Position numbers and translations under genes: made by a program | Notes under the pieces: model-generated | What the model saw: only the letters and a program-made list of their open reading frames with translations | Databases searched by the model: none | What the model was told of the DNA's origin: nothing | Part shown: piece after piece, positions 37,323-46,043 of the stretch | Layout of the letters: the number at the start of each line of letters is the position of its first letter | Position numbering within the stretch: position 1 is the first letter of the stretch | Assembly (NCBI GenBank): GCA_028715055.1 | Contig: JAQTLE010000006.1 | Span: 1 to 48,012, forward strand | Reading direction: 5' to 3' | DNA from: Sulfurovaceae bacterium | GTDB taxonomy: Bacteria > Campylobacterota > Campylobacteria > Campylobacterales > Sulfurovaceae | DNA length: 48,012 nt

Positions 37323-37984
37323 AAATTTTAGCCTTAGGAGATTGCAATACTTTTGGCAATGTTGATTATAAAAATAATTCTTTTCCGGAAAGATTTGCAA
37401 AGAAGATGAATGCTCATATAAAAAATTGTGGTTATACTATGTCTACAACTAGAGAAATGAAATATTTTGCAGAAGAAAACATTGATGAAGCAGACATTAT
37501 TTTAATTCAATATGGTCTTGTAGATTCATGGAAAACATTTAAATATGCCCCATATGTTTTGTATTATCCGGATAACAAATTAAGAAAATTATATCGTAAA
37601 ATTGTAAAAAAATATAAAAAAATAGCAAAGAAGCTCACATTAAATTCCTTATTGGGTACAGAAAATGTTGTTCCAAAACAAGAATACAAAGGCAATATAG
37701 AACAATTAATATTGAAATATCCAAATAAAAAATTTATATTGATTGACACTATACCCAATAAAGAATTATCAAGAAATCATGAAATTATAAAATATAATTT
37801 CATTTTAGAGCAATTGTCTATACTGTATTCAAATTGTTATTATGTAAAAATATATGATCTGTTTTTAGAAAAGTTTGATGAATATTATTTGGATAATACT
37901 CACATTAATAATAAAGGATATGATGTGATTGCATTGGAGCTTTTTAAAAAAATTAAAACAATATATGAAAATCTTAATATATGA
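37319..37984 (+). CDS. SGNH/GDSL-type hydrolase-like protein with Cys at the nucleophile position
   Basis: A 221-residue protein with the SGNH layout: LALGDCNTFG at residues 4-13 (usually GDSNT), a block-III-like QYGLVD at 64-69, and a C-terminal LDNTHINNKGYDVIA at 191-205 that supplies Asp192 and His195. The nucleophilic Ser is replaced by Cys9 (codon TGC), and the usual block III Asn is not obvious. It may be an O-acyl esterase or transferase acting on the glycan, a thiol variant, or a catalytically dead relative. A very AT-rich, Lys-rich middle section (85-107) is unusual. It overlaps both neighbours by four bases. Confidence 0.7.
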   Translation: MKILALGDCNTFGNVDYKNNSFPERFAKKMNAHIKNCGYTMSTTREMKYFAEENIDEADIILIQYGLVDSWKTFKYAPYVLYYPDNKLRKLYRKIVKKYKKIAKKLTLNSLLGTENVVPKQEYKGNIEQLILKYPNKKFILIDTIPNKELSRNHEIIKYNFILEQLSILYSNCYYVKIYDLFLEKFDEYYLDNTHINNKGYDVIALELFKKIKTIYENLNI

Positions 37985-39006
37985 AAACAATTTTAATTAT
38001 TACTGACAATAAAGCTGGACACGAAAGTGTTACTAACGGACTTGTAAGTCAATTAGAAAGATATATAGAAATAAAAGTTATAAAACTTTCTGTAAATTTA
38101 AAATATAATATTTTTAAATTTATTCTTAAAATATTACTCAATAATAATTTTTTTATCAAACATATATCTTTTAAATTGATTAAATTTTTTTATTCTTTTT
38201 CGAATGAAAATATCAATTATTCAAAAATAGACCTTATTATATCTACTGGCGGAAAAACATCTTTTATTAATATAATGCTTGCCAAATTATATGATATTAA
38301 AAATATATATTGTAGTTCATTAAGGGGTTTGAATCCATTATTATTTACATATCTAGTAACAATAAACAAAAAAGATTTATATCCAAATGCTCTGTATTTT
38401 GAGCTTGCTCCATTAAAAATAAAATATGATAAAACAAAAACTTTTGATTTTTTAGAAAAATTAGATTTTAAAAATCAAATTATATGGTCTATTTTAATAG
38501 GAGGGGCAACCAAAGAATATCCATTCACAGATAAGGAATTGTTAGAACTAATAGAAAAACTGCTTCAAAAAGCTAAACTAGAAAATAAAAAAGTCCTACT
38601 GACAACTTCAAGAAGAACCTCAAAAACAGTTGAAAAAGGAATAGAAACATTTAAAAATAAATATGACAATTTAGCATATTGTGTATTATTTAATAAGTTT
38701 CCAGAAAAAATTATATTAATTTATCTAAAAGTCTCTGATTTGGTTTTTATAACTGAAGATAGCGGCTCTATGATTACAGAATCAATATATGCTTTGAAGC
38801 CAACAATAACAATTCGTCCAAATTCAAACAAACCTCAAAAAATATATAAACAATTTATTCAAAATAATATTAGAAAAAAATATCTTTATTCTTGCAACAT
38901 AGATGAGATTGATAATATTGATATTAATAATTTAAAATTTAATATTTATAATAATGAACAAGATAAATCAAATCTTCACAAAATAATTAATTTATTAAAG
39001 GTATAA
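37981..39006 (+). CDS. ELM1-family GT-B-like protein, copy 2
   Basis: A 341-residue second member of the ELM1/DUF1022 family in this operon. The same marks are present: ITDNKAGHESVTNG near 7-20, TTSRRTSKTVEKG near 203-215, and FITEDSGSMITESIYALKP near 255-273. It has diverged strongly from the first copy and is much more Lys/Asn/Ile rich, in line with the AT-rich DNA here. Predicted role: an unproven glycosyltransferase adding a sugar to the LOS. Confidence 0.8.
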   Translation: MKTILIITDNKAGHESVTNGLVSQLERYIEIKVIKLSVNLKYNIFKFILKILLNNNFFIKHISFKLIKFFYSFSNENINYSKIDLIISTGGKTSFINIMLAKLYDIKNIYCSSLRGLNPLLFTYLVTINKKDLYPNALYFELAPLKIKYDKTKTFDFLEKLDFKNQIIWSILIGGATKEYPFTDKELLELIEKLLQKAKLENKKVLLTTSRRTSKTVEKGIETFKNKYDNLAYCVLFNKFPEKIILIYLKVSDLVFITEDSGSMITESIYALKPTITIRPNSNKPQKIYKQFIQNNIRKKYLYSCNIDEIDNIDINNLKFNIYNNEQDKSNLHKIINLLKV

Positions 39007-39007
39007 A

Positions 39008-40084
39008 ATGAAGTCTAAAAACATAGCAATAGTGGTAACAAATCTGGCAGGGAGCGGGGCAGAGAAAGTTGCAATTACACAAGCTAAGCTATTTATGGAG
39101 AAAGGACACAATGTCATTTTGTTTTTACTTGAAGATATACAAAATTATAATACAAGTGATTGTGATTTTCCCATAATACCTTTAACAAAACGAAAAGATA
39201 CGTATAAATTTTTAAGTAAAATAGGTGATTATATATATGCGCAAATTTTACAAAACAAAATAAAGTCTCTTAACATAAAATTTGATATTGTTTTTTCTCA
39301 TTTGCCCAGAGCTGACAGGGTAATTAAATTATTAAAACATCCAAATAAATACTTTGTCATTCATATGTCATACAAAGCAGAATTAGACAAATTTAACGAA
39401 AAAAGGGGTAGAAAGAAATTAAAACTTTATAGATATTTGTATCAAAATGAAAATATCATAACAGTATCTCAAGCAATGATACAAGATTTTGATGAATTAA
39501 ATATAAATTATAGAAATGCTAAAATGATTTATAATCCATTTTACATTGATGAAATTCGAAAAAAAGGAAATGAACCAGTTGAAATAGATTTTCAATATAT
39601 CATTTCTCCATCTGCTTTTAGAGAACAAAAAAGATACGATGTAATGTTGGATGCTTTTAAAATGTTGGAACATAATATTAAACTTGTTATTTTAGCAAAA
39701 AATGATGACAAACTCACTCAGATGATCAAAGATCGATATTTAGAAGACAAGGTCATTATTTTGGGTTTTCAACAAAATCCATATAAATATATTAAAAATG
39801 CTTCATTGTTAGTTTTGTCATCCGATAGAGAAGGTCTCCCCACTATTGTAATAGAATCTTTGATTTTAGATACTCCCGTGGTAAGCACAGATTGTCCCAC
39901 TGGACCAAGTGAAATTTTAACAGATGACTTAGCTTATTGGCTTGTGCCTGTGCAAAATCCAAGTATTTTGGCTGCCAAAATAGACGAAGCGCTCGATATA
40001 AAAATAAATATACAAGATAAAGATATTTACAAATTTGATAAAGAATATATATACCAGGAATATAAAAGATTATGGGAAAAATAA
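39008..40084 (+). CDS. GT4-family glycosyltransferase, tandem copy A
   Basis: A 358-residue GT-B enzyme starting AIVVTNLAGSGAEKVAITQA. The donor domain has SPSAFREQKRYDVMLDAF and the EX7E motif in REGLPTIVIESLILDTPVVS, followed by TDCPTGPSEIL. The last signature is shared with the next gene, and the two are clear tandem paralogues. It starts one base after the second ELM1-like gene. Confidence 0.9.
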   Translation: MKSKNIAIVVTNLAGSGAEKVAITQAKLFMEKGHNVILFLLEDIQNYNTSDCDFPIIPLTKRKDTYKFLSKIGDYIYAQILQNKIKSLNIKFDIVFSHLPRADRVIKLLKHPNKYFVIHMSYKAELDKFNEKRGRKKLKLYRYLYQNENIITVSQAMIQDFDELNINYRNAKMIYNPFYIDEIRKKGNEPVEIDFQYIISPSAFREQKRYDVMLDAFKMLEHNIKLVILAKNDDKLTQMIKDRYLEDKVIILGFQQNPYKYIKNASLLVLSSDREGLPTIVIESLILDTPVVSTDCPTGPSEILTDDLAYWLVPVQNPSILAAKIDEALDIKINIQDKDIYKFDKEYIYQEYKRLWEK

Positions 40085-41151
40085 AAGTAGCCCATTTTAT
40101 ATGTGATTTACTTCCAGGCGGAGGGCAGAGAAGCACTATTGATTTAATCAGAAGTACTAGCAGTGAAGTTGATAATTATCTTATTTTATTGGAAAATAAG
40201 AAAGCTTATGGGGTAGAAGATATTAAAACATTGTCAATCTGTGAAGATAAAAAATTATACAAAAGATTAGACATTGCAGGAGATTATCTGCTTTCTAGGA
40301 AATTAGATAAAATTTTAAAAGAATTGCAAATAGATATAGTGATTTCGCACATGGAAGTAACTGCAAAAGTTTTAAGATTTATCAATATACCAAAAATATA
40401 TTATATGAGAGTAGATATTACTCAAGAACTTCGATCGTTTAAAGAAAAGTCATTTATGAGATATCAAAAAAGAAAAAATATTTACAATAAAGTCTTTGGC
40501 GATCAAAATATAATTACTATTTCTCAAGATACTGAAAAAAATCTATTAAATTTTTTATCCCCCAAAAAGATCCAAACAATATATAATCCTTTTGATGCAG
40601 AAAAAATTCTTCAATTAGCAAATGAAAAAGTTGATTCACCAAGCAACGATTACATTATCCAAATAGGTTCTGGAATAAAGAAAAAGAGACAAGATATCTT
40701 ATTGGAAGCTTTTTCCAAAATAAAAAATAAAAAAATAAAATTGTTGCTTTTGGGCACAGAAGAAAACGAAGAAATTTTAGATCTAATCGAAAAATTTAAT
40801 ATTCCAAAAAACAGAATACTATTTCACGCATTTGCTACAAATCCGTATCCTTTTATAAAAAATGCAAAAATGCTTGTCATGAGTTCGGAGAGAGAAGGGC
40901 TTCCTAGGGTTATTGTTGAAAGTTTGATTTTAAAAACTCCTGTTGTAAGTACAGATTGCGACACAGGGCCTAGAGAAATATTGGTTGATGAACTTAAAAA
41001 ATATTTAGCCAAAGTAAATGATCCTGATGATTTGGCAGAAAAAATTGATCTAGCACTTCAAAGCTATCCGGAAATTACAAATAAATATATTCAAAAATTT
41101 GACAAAAAAGAAATTATTAAAAAGTTTTTATTATTTATGAAAAATTTATAA
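40072..41151 (+). CDS. GT4-family glycosyltransferase, tandem copy B
   Basis: A 359-residue GT-B enzyme starting FICDLLPGGGQRSTIDLIR. The donor domain has QIGSGIKKKRQDILLEAF, the EX7E motif in REGLPRVIVESLILKTPVVS, and TDCDTGPREIL. It overlaps copy A by 13 bases and ends the plus-strand block. Compared with copy A the N-terminal acceptor half has diverged more than the donor half, which suggests the same donor sugar but a different acceptor. Confidence 0.9.
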   Translation: MGKIKVAHFICDLLPGGGQRSTIDLIRSTSSEVDNYLILLENKKAYGVEDIKTLSICEDKKLYKRLDIAGDYLLSRKLDKILKELQIDIVISHMEVTAKVLRFINIPKIYYMRVDITQELRSFKEKSFMRYQKRKNIYNKVFGDQNIITISQDTEKNLLNFLSPKKIQTIYNPFDAEKILQLANEKVDSPSNDYIIQIGSGIKKKRQDILLEAFSKIKNKKIKLLLLGTEENEEILDLIEKFNIPKNRILFHAFATNPYPFIKNAKMLVMSSEREGLPRVIVESLILKTPVVSTDCDTGPREILVDELKKYLAKVNDPDDLAEKIDLALQSYPEITNKYIQKFDKKEIIKKFLLFMKNL

Positions 41152-41271
41152 TTCTACAATATATAAGTTTCCCCATTTAGCTTATAATTTGTAGGAAGAC
41201 TTGCACGCCTTGTAGCCAAAAGAAAAAATCATATATATACTAAACACCTTAATATAGAATGGAATTAAATC

Positions 41272-42000
41272 TTATTCAATCCAATATTTTTCAATCCATG
41301 GAGATGGTTTAATATACCTGTACCATTTTCCGCTTATTCCTTTTATTGCTTCAGGAGGATTAGGTAAACCATGAAATAATATGATTTTGGCACCTTTGGG
41401 AATTGATGGAGCTTTAAACCACGACTTTACCCATGATGGAACACAATGGTATTTAAAACTTGGAACCCAAGCATCATTCCAAAATTGCAGTTTCCCCATT
41501 TTTTTGATCTCGCGTGTCAGATAGGCTTGTTCATGCCTTACTTCGTTTCTTACTTTATTAAAATTTTTTACAAAGTATTCTAAAATATACGGATACTTGC
41601 CTATCTCAAAACGAAAAACCGAAGAATTTCCTTCCATTTTTTCAGGTTTAAGTTTATCATGTGCGATAAGAAATTCACCTGACGCATTAAAAAAATCATC
41701 AATATTGTCAACAATCACAACATCCAAATCAAGAAATAGTGTTTTGCCTGATAATCCTCCAAAATCTTTGGCAAAAACACTAAGTTTTCTCCAGCCTCTT
41801 TCAGGTATATTTTTTGGAATGTCGAGTTCCGGTAATGGTTGGATTTCTACTTCTGGGCGTATATTATTTTTATTATCAGTAAAACATACAAATCTAAAAG
41901 GAATAGTAATATTTCTTTCTACCATACCATATAGTCTGTTGACATATTCTGGGGGAAATTTATCCCCCCATTTCATGCATATTATATTTACTTTTTCCAT
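41272..42000 (-). CDS. GT-A-like glycosyltransferase with DLD motif
   Basis: A 242-residue protein resembling GT-A transferases of the GT8/GT32 sort. It begins VNIICMKWGDKFPPEYVNRLY, has FRFVCFTDNK near 37-46 and the metal-binding DxD as FLDLDVVIVDN near 88-98, and a late His in ILFHGLPNPPEA. It has no signal peptide. It is transcribed toward the plus-strand block and separated from it by 120 bases. The donor is unknown. Confidence 0.75.
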   Translation of the reverse strand: MEKVNIICMKWGDKFPPEYVNRLYGMVERNITIPFRFVCFTDNKNNIRPEVEIQPLPELDIPKNIPERGWRKLSVFAKDFGGLSGKTLFLDLDVVIVDNIDDFFNASGEFLIAHDKLKPEKMEGNSSVFRFEIGKYPYILEYFVKNFNKVRNEVRHEQAYLTREIKKMGKLQFWNDAWVPSFKYHCVPSWVKSWFKAPSIPKGAKIILFHGLPNPPEAIKGISGKWYRYIKPSPWIEKYWIE

Positions 42001-42141
42001 TTTTTGGTGTACCTTAATTTCTTTTAAAATGCTTTATGATTATAACTAGTTTTTTAAAATTTGCATTTAAAGTGTAGTTTTTTATACAGGTATTTAGAAA
42101 CTGTTTTTATATATTTTTTATGTTTATATGGCGTTGTGTAT

Positions 42142-42951
42142 TTATTTTAAGTAAGAAGGGAATGATTGATAAAGTTTTTCGCACAAAGTATCAACATAGG
42201 CTTGATACGAAAAATCAGAATTTGAAATGATTTTTAAGATATCATTTTTTGTATCTTGGGTAGTTATCTCTAAAATATTTCTATCAAGCGAGGAATAATA
42301 ATCATTAAATTTAAAATCGCCCCCTTTCAATTCTTGTGAAGTTTTCAATCTGATATTGGGAATTCCGAAAGAATCCGCACAAATCAATCCATGCAAACTT
42401 GAAGAAATGACAATCTCCGAAGAGGATATCTGCCTTAAGATTTCTATCGGATCTCCTGTCAGATCGGCAACCTGACAATTTGAAAAAGAATTTATAAATT
42501 GTTTTATTTCGGGCAATGCTCTATGCATAATATGGGGAATAATTAATATTTTAATTTTTTTATTTTGTGGTTGTATGAGAAATTTTGACAATAAACCAGG
42601 ATCGCCATACGATAAATTATTAATGTTTATCATTTGCTGTGTTAGTTTGCCTCTTATGCTATGGACTACAAAGTTTTTCTTGATCAAATTTTTATTAATT
42701 GGTTTATCTTGGATGAATCCGCTACCCCAAACATGTATCGGATTAGTATTAAAACTTAGTTTCCTCTTCCATAGTTTTTTTAAAACACCATCAAAAATAC
42801 TACCTAATCCTATCAACTCACATTTTTCTATTGAGCAATATCGGACCTTTCTTTTAGAAACAAGTTCAACCAAAATAGGCGACAATTCATCCCCAAAATT
42901 CTTTATTCCACTATGAGAGCGAAAATAGTGCAACTTAATCGAATCATTCAA
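42142..42951 (-). CDS. Polysaccharide pyruvyl transferase family protein
   Basis: A 269-residue member of PF04230. It shows the N-terminal NFGDELSPIL near 17-26, HVWGSGFIQD near 73-82, VHSIRGKLT, YGDPGLL and the C-terminal SSSLHGLICADSFGIP near 197-212. These enzymes add a ketal pyruvate from phosphoenolpyruvate to a sugar, giving an acidic group. Some family members have other substrates, so the reaction is probable, not certain. It overlaps the PP-loop gene upstream by eight bases, suggesting coupled synthesis. Confidence 0.85.
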   Translation of the reverse strand: MNDSIKLHYFRSHSGIKNFGDELSPILVELVSKRKVRYCSIEKCELIGLGSIFDGVLKKLWKRKLSFNTNPIHVWGSGFIQDKPINKNLIKKNFVVHSIRGKLTQQMININNLSYGDPGLLSKFLIQPQNKKIKILIIPHIMHRALPEIKQFINSFSNCQVADLTGDPIEILRQISSSEIVISSSLHGLICADSFGIPNIRLKTSQELKGGDFKFNDYYSSLDRNILEITTQDTKNDILKIISNSDFSYQAYVDTLCEKLYQSFPSYLK

Positions 42952-44167
42952 TTTTTTTTGCTTTTTTTAAGAAATTTTTTAATATTTTTATCAAGGATTT
43001 TAATTTATAAAAAATATAATATATGTATGATTGTAGTGGAAAATGTAAGTTCTTCTGTCTCGAGAGACGATATATCGATTTAGCAGAAGGATAATCATGG
43101 ACAAGTACTCTTCCTAAAAATTTACTTCGGTTTTTTTTATATTTTTTTAGATCAAATGATTTATCATATAGTTCTAATTTGCCTAATAATTCAAAAGTCG
43201 TTAACACTCCTAAACACTTCACACAAGAAGAACAATTTATTCGATTTTTTTCATTTCTTGTGCAAACGTCCAGATATTCATAACTATCTTTTATATTTGA
43301 AACAATTTCCGTTTTTTCGACCCTATTGTACTCTGAACCAATACTGATTATCTCAACATTTTCATTAGATAGCATTTGCAAGACTAGAGGTTCAGCATAT
43401 GCAAGTTCTTCTTTATCATTATTTAACCCTAGGAAGGCATATGGATATGTTGATGAATATAAAAATTTCCTAATTTTATTTTGCAGCAATAATGCAACAG
43501 ACGCATTTCTAATGATCGCGGTTTTTTGAAAATCCAACTTTTTACTTTCATAAAAATCATCGAGATTGGAATTGATCTTTATAAATGGCATTCCTATCTT
43601 TTTTGCAGCAGGTTCAAGTTTATTGTATCTTTTTAAAAATAGTTCATGCCCTTTTTCTTTGCTTCCATGAGATCCTACATTATTAAATGTCAGCATTGTT
43701 ATCTTGGAAGATCTCGGACATTTTGGATTATAAAAATAATCAGCTAGCGTAGTAAATGAATCAATTCCTCCCGAAAAACCAGTCGCACATTCACTGCCTT
43801 GCTGCATAAGCCCGTTATTCGGAGCAATTTCATCAGTATGGATATTGATCATTTTTAAAAATGGCATAATTGTCTGTATTAGCTTTTGAAGTTGATAGGA
43901 TATATTATAATAAAGTCTTTCAGAAACCTTTCCTTCAAGATATATATCTTCCCCATAATACATTGCGGGCAATAATAAACCTACCAAGGCTGCATCAGAT
44001 GAATCTGACATCATATCAGCATACTTTTTATCTAATTCGAAATAGAGTTTTGTAGTATTGATATGCTTTGAGTAGACATCCACCTCATATCTTATAAGGT
44101 CATTTTGTTCAATAAGTTTAGGAATAGAAATTTTCAAATTATGTTCCCCTGCTATCCGATGTTTCAA
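42944..44167 (-). CDS. PP-loop ATPase with QueC-like four-Cys site, unknown function
   Basis: A 407-residue protein. The PP-loop motif SGGIDS is at 132-137, after GSECATGF, and is the mark of N-type ATP pyrophosphatases that adenylate a carboxyl or carbonyl oxygen. Cys 302, 312, 315 and 318 form C-x9-C-x2-C-x2-C, as in the zinc site of QueC. Residues 1-125 are an extra N-terminal domain and the C-terminus (about 385-405) is strongly basic. No queuosine gene is nearby; it lies between GT25 and pyruvyl transferase genes, so a sugar or LOS precursor is a likelier substrate, for example amide or nitrile formation on a uronic acid. The function is inferred, not known. Confidence 0.75.
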   Translation of the reverse strand: MKHRIAGEHNLKISIPKLIEQNDLIRYEVDVYSKHINTTKLYFELDKKYADMMSDSSDAALVGLLLPAMYYGEDIYLEGKVSERLYYNISYQLQKLIQTIMPFLKMINIHTDEIAPNNGLMQQGSECATGFSGGIDSFTTLADYFYNPKCPRSSKITMLTFNNVGSHGSKEKGHELFLKRYNKLEPAAKKIGMPFIKINSNLDDFYESKKLDFQKTAIIRNASVALLLQNKIRKFLYSSTYPYAFLGLNNDKEELAYAEPLVLQMLSNENVEIISIGSEYNRVEKTEIVSNIKDSYEYLDVCTRNEKNRINCSSCVKCLGVLTTFELLGKLELYDKSFDLKKYKKNRSKFLGRVLVHDYPSAKSIYRLSRQKNLHFPLQSYIYYIFYKLKSLIKILKNFLKKAKKIE

Positions 44168-44202
44168 TATTTACATCAATAAAATCATTATACCATTCCA
44201 AT

Positions 44203-44934
44203 CTAAAAACATAACAAATTCATAATAATTGTTTTTGTTCTATAAAACGGGCGTAAAAATTCTCTACGTAATTTGGTTTTTAAATCATGATCTTTTATCT
44301 GAATTGTACTGCCGCCTAAATTTTCAGAATGGTGTTTGACATATGCTCTATTGGTTGTCCATATCGGAATTTTATGTTTGTAAGCAAGTTGCTTCATATT
44401 ATCAACTGGCATAGTGTATGCAGGAAAAGTATCTATAAGTTTTTGAGCCGCGATTTTGCCAATCATGGTACCCATAAAACCCAGTCCACATGTGGAATAG
44501 TGCGTTATTGATAGTTTATCTATTATCGATTTTTTTTCTGATGCCCAAAACCCCTTTTTACCTGAAAAATCTACAATTTCGGATGAGCTGACATTTTGAC
44601 AAATTAAATTTATATCTTCAAATAGCTTTTCATCAATGAGGACATCATCCTCTAGTATTAATGCAAATTTTTCTTCCTGATCGGCAATTTTTCGCCAAAC
44701 ATCCATATATGTTAGATATATTCCGATCTCGCCAGCTTTTGGTAAAGTATAGTGTTCATTTTTTTCTTGAAGTCTAGCATAGATAGGTTTCGTGATCAAT
44801 GCATCGAGCATTTGCCCATCTACTGCTGGAATCCTGATGTATGAAATACCAAATTTATCAAGCTGTTCTTCCATAAATTTTCTACGTTCGGTCGATCTGT
44901 CAAGATTGATAAAATATATTTTTATATCATGCAT
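44203..44934 (-). CDS. GT25-family LOS glycosyltransferase
   Basis: A protein of about 243 residues related to the beta-1,4-galactosyltransferases of LOS synthesis (LgtB/LgtE type). It starts IYFINLDRSTERRKFMEEQL, has KAGEIGIYLTY near 67-77 and the acidic triad in LILEDDVLID near 92-101. The ATG at 44934 is chosen with GGAA 8 bases upstream; a TTG at 44958 adds eight residues without a ribosome site. The sugar is not fixed by sequence. Confidence 0.85.
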   Translation of the reverse strand: MHDIKIYFINLDRSTERRKFMEEQLDKFGISYIRIPAVDGQMLDALITKPIYARLQEKNEHYTLPKAGEIGIYLTYMDVWRKIADQEEKFALILEDDVLIDEKLFEDINLICQNVSSSEIVDFSGKKGFWASEKKSIIDKLSITHYSTCGLGFMGTMIGKIAAQKLIDTFPAYTMPVDNMKQLAYKHKIPIWTTNRAYVKHHSENLGGSTIQIKDHDLKTKLRREFLRPFYRTKTIIMNLLCF

Positions 44935-45119
44935 TATTATATTCCAATATTTTGTCAAATAAAATAGGATTCAAATTTGGACATACTTTTTATTTTATAA
45001 ATTATACTATGGTTTTTTAATTTTTATCTAGAGATTTCTGTGGCTCTCCAAAAAAGTTGACAGATCATATAAGGTTGACATGAAATTTCTAACATTCCTA
45101 ATATAAGTATGGGAGATGC

Positions 45120-46007
45120 TCAACACTTAATACTTAATGCCTTTGCATATGCATAAAGCGCTTCACTTATATATTCTGACAAGGATGCTCCCATTCTGGC
45201 ATTGATCTCAAATATTTTTGTGTATCCATTTTGTAATTTATAATCGATACAGCATACTCCATCATATTCGATAGCATTTAATATATTTTTGAAGCGATCT
45301 AGAAAATGACCATGGTCTACAATTTCTTGAGAATATTGTTTGAATCTTTCTCCTTTTACAAAGTTTTTTTGTGCAAATGTATATTTCATAGTTTTATAAA
45401 AAACTATTTCACCTTGATACATTATAATATGCATGGCATATTCATCTTGTCCTTCTATATATTCTTGCACAAAAAACTCATTAGAATGCAATTCATTTTT
45501 AAATTGGTATTCTGATGCTTCATCATATATGATTATGGTTTTTGAACCATTTTCATCAATTCGTTTTTTGAGTATATATGGATATTGCAAATTTTTAGGT
45601 TTCTTGATCGCACAGTCTTCAAATCCATTTTTTAGAAGAAAATCAGTGAATATTTTTTTATCTAAGCATATTTCGATAGCTTTATTTGACGGCACAATTG
45701 CTTTTTTATAATTTAAATAAGAATAATGTTCGTTAAAATAGTTAGATGCATTTTCTGTCAAAGGAAAGATTAGATAAAAGTTATTGAGGTTTACTTTTTT
45801 AAAATTTGAAAAGCAAGGAAAGCAAGTATTGACATTTTTGATGATTTGATGTTCTCTTGAATATCTTCTGGAAAAAAGGATAGTCTTTTTATAAAAAAAT
45901 TTGCCAATCAATACTCTTAGTCTATTGTTTATTTTCATTAAAATCAATCCTGGCACACGAAAATAGTGAAAAAGTTTTTCTGATAATAAATAATTCAAGA
46001 ATTTCAT
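45120..46007 (-). CDS. ATP-grasp ligase-like protein
   Basis: A 295-residue enzyme of the ATP-grasp superfamily. The first 115 residues are a poorly conserved, basic N-terminal domain. The grasp proper has PYILKKRIDENGSK near 143-156 (nucleotide lysines), VQEYIEGQDEYAMHI near 180-194, CIDYK at 253-257 and the metal site FEINARMGASL at 266-276. It would activate a carboxylate as an acyl phosphate and join it to an amine or thiol. In this locus a sugar-linked amino acid or amide is plausible; the real substrate is unknown. Gaps on both sides are 36 and 185 bases. Confidence 0.8.
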   Translation of the reverse strand: MKFLNYLLSEKLFHYFRVPGLILMKINNRLRVLIGKFFYKKTILFSRRYSREHQIIKNVNTCFPCFSNFKKVNLNNFYLIFPLTENASNYFNEHYSYLNYKKAIVPSNKAIEICLDKKIFTDFLLKNGFEDCAIKKPKNLQYPYILKKRIDENGSKTIIIYDEASEYQFKNELHSNEFFVQEYIEGQDEYAMHIIMYQGEIVFYKTMKYTFAQKNFVKGERFKQYSQEIVDHGHFLDRFKNILNAIEYDGVCCIDYKLQNGYTKIFEINARMGASLSEYISEALYAYAKALSIKC

Positions 46008-46043
46008 TTTTCTTCTTTGGTTGCTATATATAGATAATTTGGT

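Noticed and set aside
41152-41271. TATAAT followed by a GC-richer stretch in the convergent spacer, as a possible small RNA
   Set aside because: No stable hairpin or terminator is visible after it, and 120 bases of spacer is too little evidence.
45056-45080. Two GTTGACA copies 18 bases apart in the spacer between GT25 and ATP-grasp genes
   Set aside because: They resemble -35 elements on the plus strand but no -10 at 16-18 bases and no plus-strand gene follow; likely chance in AT-rich DNA.
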